Positions 60,801-64,000 of a stretch of DNA of 64,000 bases are shown piece after piece (position 1 is the stretch's first letter; each line of letters starts with the position of its first letter). The notes beneath the pieces were generated by a model that was not told the DNA's origin, searched no databases, and saw nothing but the letters and a program-made list of their open reading frames with translations. Source of the stretch: Cyclospora cayetanensis. Lineage: Eukaryota; Apicomplexa; Conoidasida; Eucoccidiorida; Eimeriidae. The position numbers and the translations under genes were made by a program. The stretch is taken from positions 372,001 through 436,000 of the forward strand of contig NW_020312480.1 of NCBI RefSeq assembly GCF_002999335.1, read 5' to 3'.

Positions 60801-63800
60801 AAGGATCAGCGAGCTGCAGCATTTCCGGAGAGAGCACCGCAGCTGCTGGTGCATGCGAAGAGGCCCCCCATGCACAGCAGCCTGCGTGTGCCCACGAATC
60901 CAGCAGCGGCAGCAGGTGGCCTGCAATTAATCTGTCACCACTAACTCCACAAAAGACGCAAAAACGAGAATCTCCCGCTGCTGCTGCTGCCGCCGCAGAA
61001 GTGCAAGCGCCCAAGAAACAGCTGCGCGGATCGCCGCTTTTTTTCCGCAGGCTTAGTGCCAGCAAACGAACCAGCAGCGAAGGGATGGCGACCGCCTCCT
61101 GAGCCGAAGCAGCGCTACCCGTGCAGCAGCTGCTGACCCCATCGCCCGCTTTGCTAAGGCTCTCCAGACGACACATAGCACGATGCAGTCGGTAAAAGAG
61201 GCGGCGACGCACGAGTCGAAGCTCCCGAGACGCTGCAGACCAGGGAGAGCAGTTTCCAAGGGAGGTTCGAACGTTGCAGCCGAATACCGCAGAAGCCGCT
61301 GGAGAAGAAGAAGAAATAGCAGCTGAAGGAGAAGAAGAAATAAGAGCTGAAGAAGAGGTGGCAGCTGAAGGAGAAGAAGAAAGAAGAGCTGAAGAAGAGG
61401 TGGCAGCTGACGGAGAAGAAGAAATAACAGCTGAAGAAGATCCAGCAGCTAAAGGAGAAGAAGAAATAGCAGCTGAAGCTTGCACGACACCCGTGAAAGC
61501 GGCCTCTGATCCTTGCCGCCGCTGTTGGTTCTGCACGAGTTCCTTGCAGGCACTCAACAGCGCGTAGAGCACCTGCAACGCAACAACACCGAGCATTACA
61601 TCGCCATCACCACAGGCCCCCTTCTTCCGTCTCTTCCTGAAACAACAGGCAAATAGTATAGAAAAACGCCATGTGTGTGCTCCTCCCTCCAGACTGCCCA
61701 TTATACCCAGTACCAGAGGCCATTTTACGAGACATGGAGACGTCTCATAGAGCAGCAGGAGGTGATGTTCCCCCATATAATAGGTATCCTACTGGTTCCT
61801 CTCGCGGCTCCTTCTCCAATTTGACTGCACGGGCCGAGCGGCGTAGTGACGCCAAGACGAAGGCGTTCAGGGCAGATGGCAACGTCGCTGAGCCTTCCAG
61901 GAGTGAGAAAAGGCGGAGACAGAGACGCTTGTAGGCGTTCTGCTGTCTTTTCCCCTCGAGCGGCAGCCCGTGATGCAGCTGATCGACGTCGGAAGTGTCT
62001 GACTGGACTGCATGCAGCAGATGATCTACGAGATCTCCGATGGCGGATCTAAGCTCGGCCGGCTGCAGTGTGCATCTTGCTAGGGGGACGCGCGTCATCG
62101 CACTGCCAGCACTTCTCAGAGACTCTGTGGGGTGGCTGCCCTTCCTCCCCCCTTGATCCACAAGGGGGAGCAGTGTCTGTAGCAGCAGGGACTGCAGCTG
62201 CGCGTGAACTGATACAGCAGCGTGGGCACGCGCAAGCAGTGCAGGAACGCCGCTATGCTGCGGAAGCATCCCGAGGAAAGCAGTAGTAGCATTAGTAGTA
62301 GCATTAGTAGTAGCACTAGTAGTAGCTTTAGTAGTAGCATTGGTAGCATTAGCAGCATTAGTAGTAGCAGCAGTAGTAGCAGCAGCATCCCCAGTCTTCG
62401 AATCAGCATCAGCAACAGCTCGCGCTGCAGCCGGATGATCCGCTAACTCTGCGCATGCATCACATAAGCCCTCAAGGCCGTCCATCACGAATAGGGGGGC
62501 TTTGCGTCTCCTTTTGCGTGCACTCAAGTCGTTGCTGCTTCCCGATGATAAACCTGTGCTTTCGAGTGAATTTTCCGCCGATCCGCTGAATGCGGGGACA
62601 CGTTTGTCGAGAGAGCCACACAAAGCGCATACCGTCACAACGCTGCGGATGCTGCTGTCTCCTTCGAGGCAGCTGAAGTTTTTCGTGGCCGTCTCACTGT
62701 TTCGCCCTTCCCCTCCGGCTGCTTCAGACGTTGCAGCGACTTCCCTAGACACTGGAGAGCAGTCCGAGGAGGTCAAACTCGGCGTATCGGGATCAGCATG
62801 CAGCGCTGCTCGCTGGCGTCGATGCCACGCAGCGTTGTCGGCTTCTTCTGAGAGCCCTAAAAGGCGCAGCTGCAATGGCTGCAAGGCTACACGCGAGGCG
62901 AGAGGCACCAATACACCGCTGCTGCTACATGCCTCACAGAGAACGGCCAGATTTCCGCAGCGCTGCCAAATGCAGCCAAGAGTCCTCACTACTAGTTGCT
63001 GTTGTTGTTGCTGTTGCTGTTGTTGCAGTTGTTGCTGTTGCTGTTGTTGCAGTTGTTGCTGTTGTTGCAGTTGCTGACGCTGCTGTTGGTGCAGTTGCTG
63101 ACGCTGCTGTTGGTGCTGTTGCTGTTGCTGTTGCTGACGCTGCTGTTGCTGCTGCAGTAAGAACGCTCCTGCTGGTGCGCAACGCGTCTGGCTAGCCAGC
63201 TCTGGCAGCACACTCACTGGAGAGGCTACGATGCCCTGCTGTGGCGATGGCTGCTGTAAAGGCGGCACTGCTCTGCTGACTCCTCCTGCTGCTGCAGCGT
63301 CTACCAGAGGGTGTGTCAGTTGTTTCAGGATCTGTTGGGGCAGCAAGGAAGACGATCCGGCAAGGGTGTGCTGCATCAGGTGCTGCGGCAGCAACGGCTG
63401 CTTCAGCAAGTGCTGCTGAACAAACTGTGACGGATGAGGCTTACTGGAGAGAGTGTCAGATGGCATCCCCTTCAAGCCAAGGAGGGATGAGGGTGCAGCA
63501 CCCGCTGCTAGAGCCGCAACTGCAGAGGATGTGTCTTGCTGCATCGGCAAAAGGCGTGGCTGTTGTGGAAGCGCGAATTTAGCGGGGAGTAAGGCAGTTG
63601 ATGCGCCGGTAGAAGTCGCCGCAGAAGCAGCTGTGCTACCGACAGAGGCTGCGGAGTATGTACGTTGCTCCTGCAAGGCTTGAATGAGCTCCTCGTTTCT
63701 GCGTATGAGCGCCGACTGGTGTTGCAGCAAGTGCTGCTTCAGCGCTTGAGGTTCGCCAGCAAACACCCCACCAACCCCACCAGTAGAAGGCAACCCCGCT

Positions 63801-64000
63801 ACCACGGACGGCTGGTGCGAATAAGACTGCGCATGCGATTGCAAAGTCTGCAGATGCAGCGTCTGCGAAGAACTTGCCCAAAGGCGCTGATGCGGCAACA
63901 GGTCCACGTGCTGCTGCATCTCGTTCGGCTGCTGTTGTTGCTGCTGCTGCATCGACGGGAGTTGCTGTTGGTGGAAAGGAGCAGCGGACAGTTTCTGCTG
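55932..64000 (-). CDS. MLL/KMT2-type histone H3K4 methyltransferase (5' end off window)
   Basis: Read from the right edge: Q-rich N-terminal exon (open past base 64000, to about 61790), exon with ePHD and FYRN/FYRC (about 61571-58682), probably a small exon 58375-58310, then 57898-57746, 57532-57458, 56844-56665 and 56114-55932 (stop). The last four join in phase 0. The order ePHD, FYRN, FYRC, SET, post-SET is that of animal MLL/trithorax proteins, which methylate histone H3 lysine 4 at active genes. SET identity is strong: KIHGLGLF, VVEYVGAVIR, DKRE, GSCYMFRLDD, VVDAT, RFINHSC, TYDYQF and post-SET CLCGAPGCLGRMN at the very C-terminus. The join from 58682 (phase 2) to 58375 (phase 0) does not close, so at least one exon there is missing from the model, and a split into two genes is possible though the domain order argues against it. 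Confidence 0.8.
57645..57712. repeat. 68-bp perfect palindrome (inverted repeat without spacer)
   Basis: Two 34-base arms, the left starting TTTCCAGTGCATCAGG and the right ending CCTGATGCACTGGAAA, meet at TGCA in the centre without a mismatch or loop. It lies in the intron between the exons 57898-57746 and 57532-57458 of the KMT2-type gene. Confidence 0.97.
58068..58141. repeat. TGTA/TGCATG/TG/TCTG compound microsatellite
   Basis: Successive runs of TGTA, GTGCAT, TG and CTGT units, in a presumed intron of the KMT2-type gene. Confidence 0.9.
58682..61590 (-). other. ePHD and FYRN/FYRC module of the KMT2-type gene
   Basis: Extended PHD: CVFCG (near 60955), HAGCC, CAACG, ACAG, HFTCL and the closing WCGSC (near 60245), the Cys4HisCys3-like pattern of ePHD modules split by Gln/Ala insertions. 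FYRN: GGLTLISLG then FPIGYCAARRFWSV (about 59535-59410). FYRC: ATYLCSI then PYFILDCLSQP and CRFGWRVAEG (about 59325-59150). FYRN and FYRC pair into one fold in MLL and TBRG1 proteins. A repeated Ser/Ala unit (SSSPSAATSSSAL) lies at about 61490-61305. Confidence 0.8.
61305..61490 (-). repeat. 39-bp coding repeats in the KMT2-type gene
   Basis: About four imperfect units reading SSSPSAATSSSAL on the minus strand. Confidence 0.8.
61790..64000 (-). other. Q-rich N-terminal exon of the KMT2-type gene
   Basis: Open to the right edge. Gln/Leu/Ala-rich with a poly-Gln run (63156-62994), then two Cys-pair groups that look like a zinc module: C-x4-C with CEAC (about 62970-62925), and CALC with CDAC (about 62620-62450). 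These may be a split zinc-binding domain ahead of the ePHD. Downstream, a repeated Asn-Ala-Thr-Thr unit (62375-62280) and a basic LRRSARAVKLEKEP segment before the donor near 61790. Confidence 0.65.
62994..63156 (-). repeat. CAG/CAA tract coding for poly-Gln
   Basis: More than 40 Gln codons, CAG and CAA mixed, broken by Arg, His and Leu codons, in the N-terminal exon of the KMT2-type gene. Confidence 0.9.

Overview
The window is nuclear DNA of a coccidian apicomplexan, most probably an Eimeria species of poultry. The evidence is (i) intron-rich genes with short AG|GT..AG introns on both strands, (ii) a calcium-dependent protein kinase, a kinase class of plants, ciliates and apicomplexans, and (iii) CAG/GCA/AGC trinucleotide tracts placed mainly inside exons and read as poly-Gln, poly-Ala, poly-Ser or poly-Leu, which is a hallmark of Eimeria genomes. 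The species cannot be fixed from the sequence alone.

Layout, left to right. 207-2073 (+): last five exons of an importin-5/Kap121-type karyopherin. 4193-5464 (-): single-exon membrane protein of a poorly described, mitochondrial-carrier-like family. 8350-10638 (-): three-exon mitochondrial solute carrier. 12115-15710 (+): large Gln/Ala/Cys-rich protein. 18332-19992 (+): five-exon gene whose first half aligns without gaps to the N-terminal domain of NELF-A, the Pol II pausing factor; this is the most surprising gene here. 22622-23730 (-): two-exon protein with three CCCH zinc fingers. 26914-34082 (-): large coiled-coil protein in about 16 exons. 37730-41409 (-): Ser/Pro/Gln-rich protein with a central membrane block. 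About 42354-43865 (-): decayed Ty3/Gypsy-type retroelement. 46561-53830 (+): calcium-dependent protein kinase with a spacer of about 900 residues between kinase and EF-hands. 54524-54780: 26-bp minisatellite. 55932 to the right edge (-): MLL/KMT2-type histone methyltransferase with ePHD, FYRN/FYRC, SET and post-SET, its 5' end lying beyond the window.

Several genes share a theme of chromatin and RNA control (KMT2-type methyltransferase, NELF-A-like protein, CCCH protein), but they are not an operon or an evident cluster; spacing is typical of a gene-sparse eukaryotic locus, and most intergenic stretches of 2-5 kb show no gene I can support. Exon boundaries were assigned by eye from GT..AG sites and reading-phase continuity. 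Where phases close over the whole model (the kinase, the NELF-A-like gene, the Q-rich gene, the importin and the membrane/Q-rich gene) the models are fairly firm; in the coiled-coil gene, the middle of the KMT2 gene and one junction of the carrier they are not. All family comparisons are from memory, with no search run.
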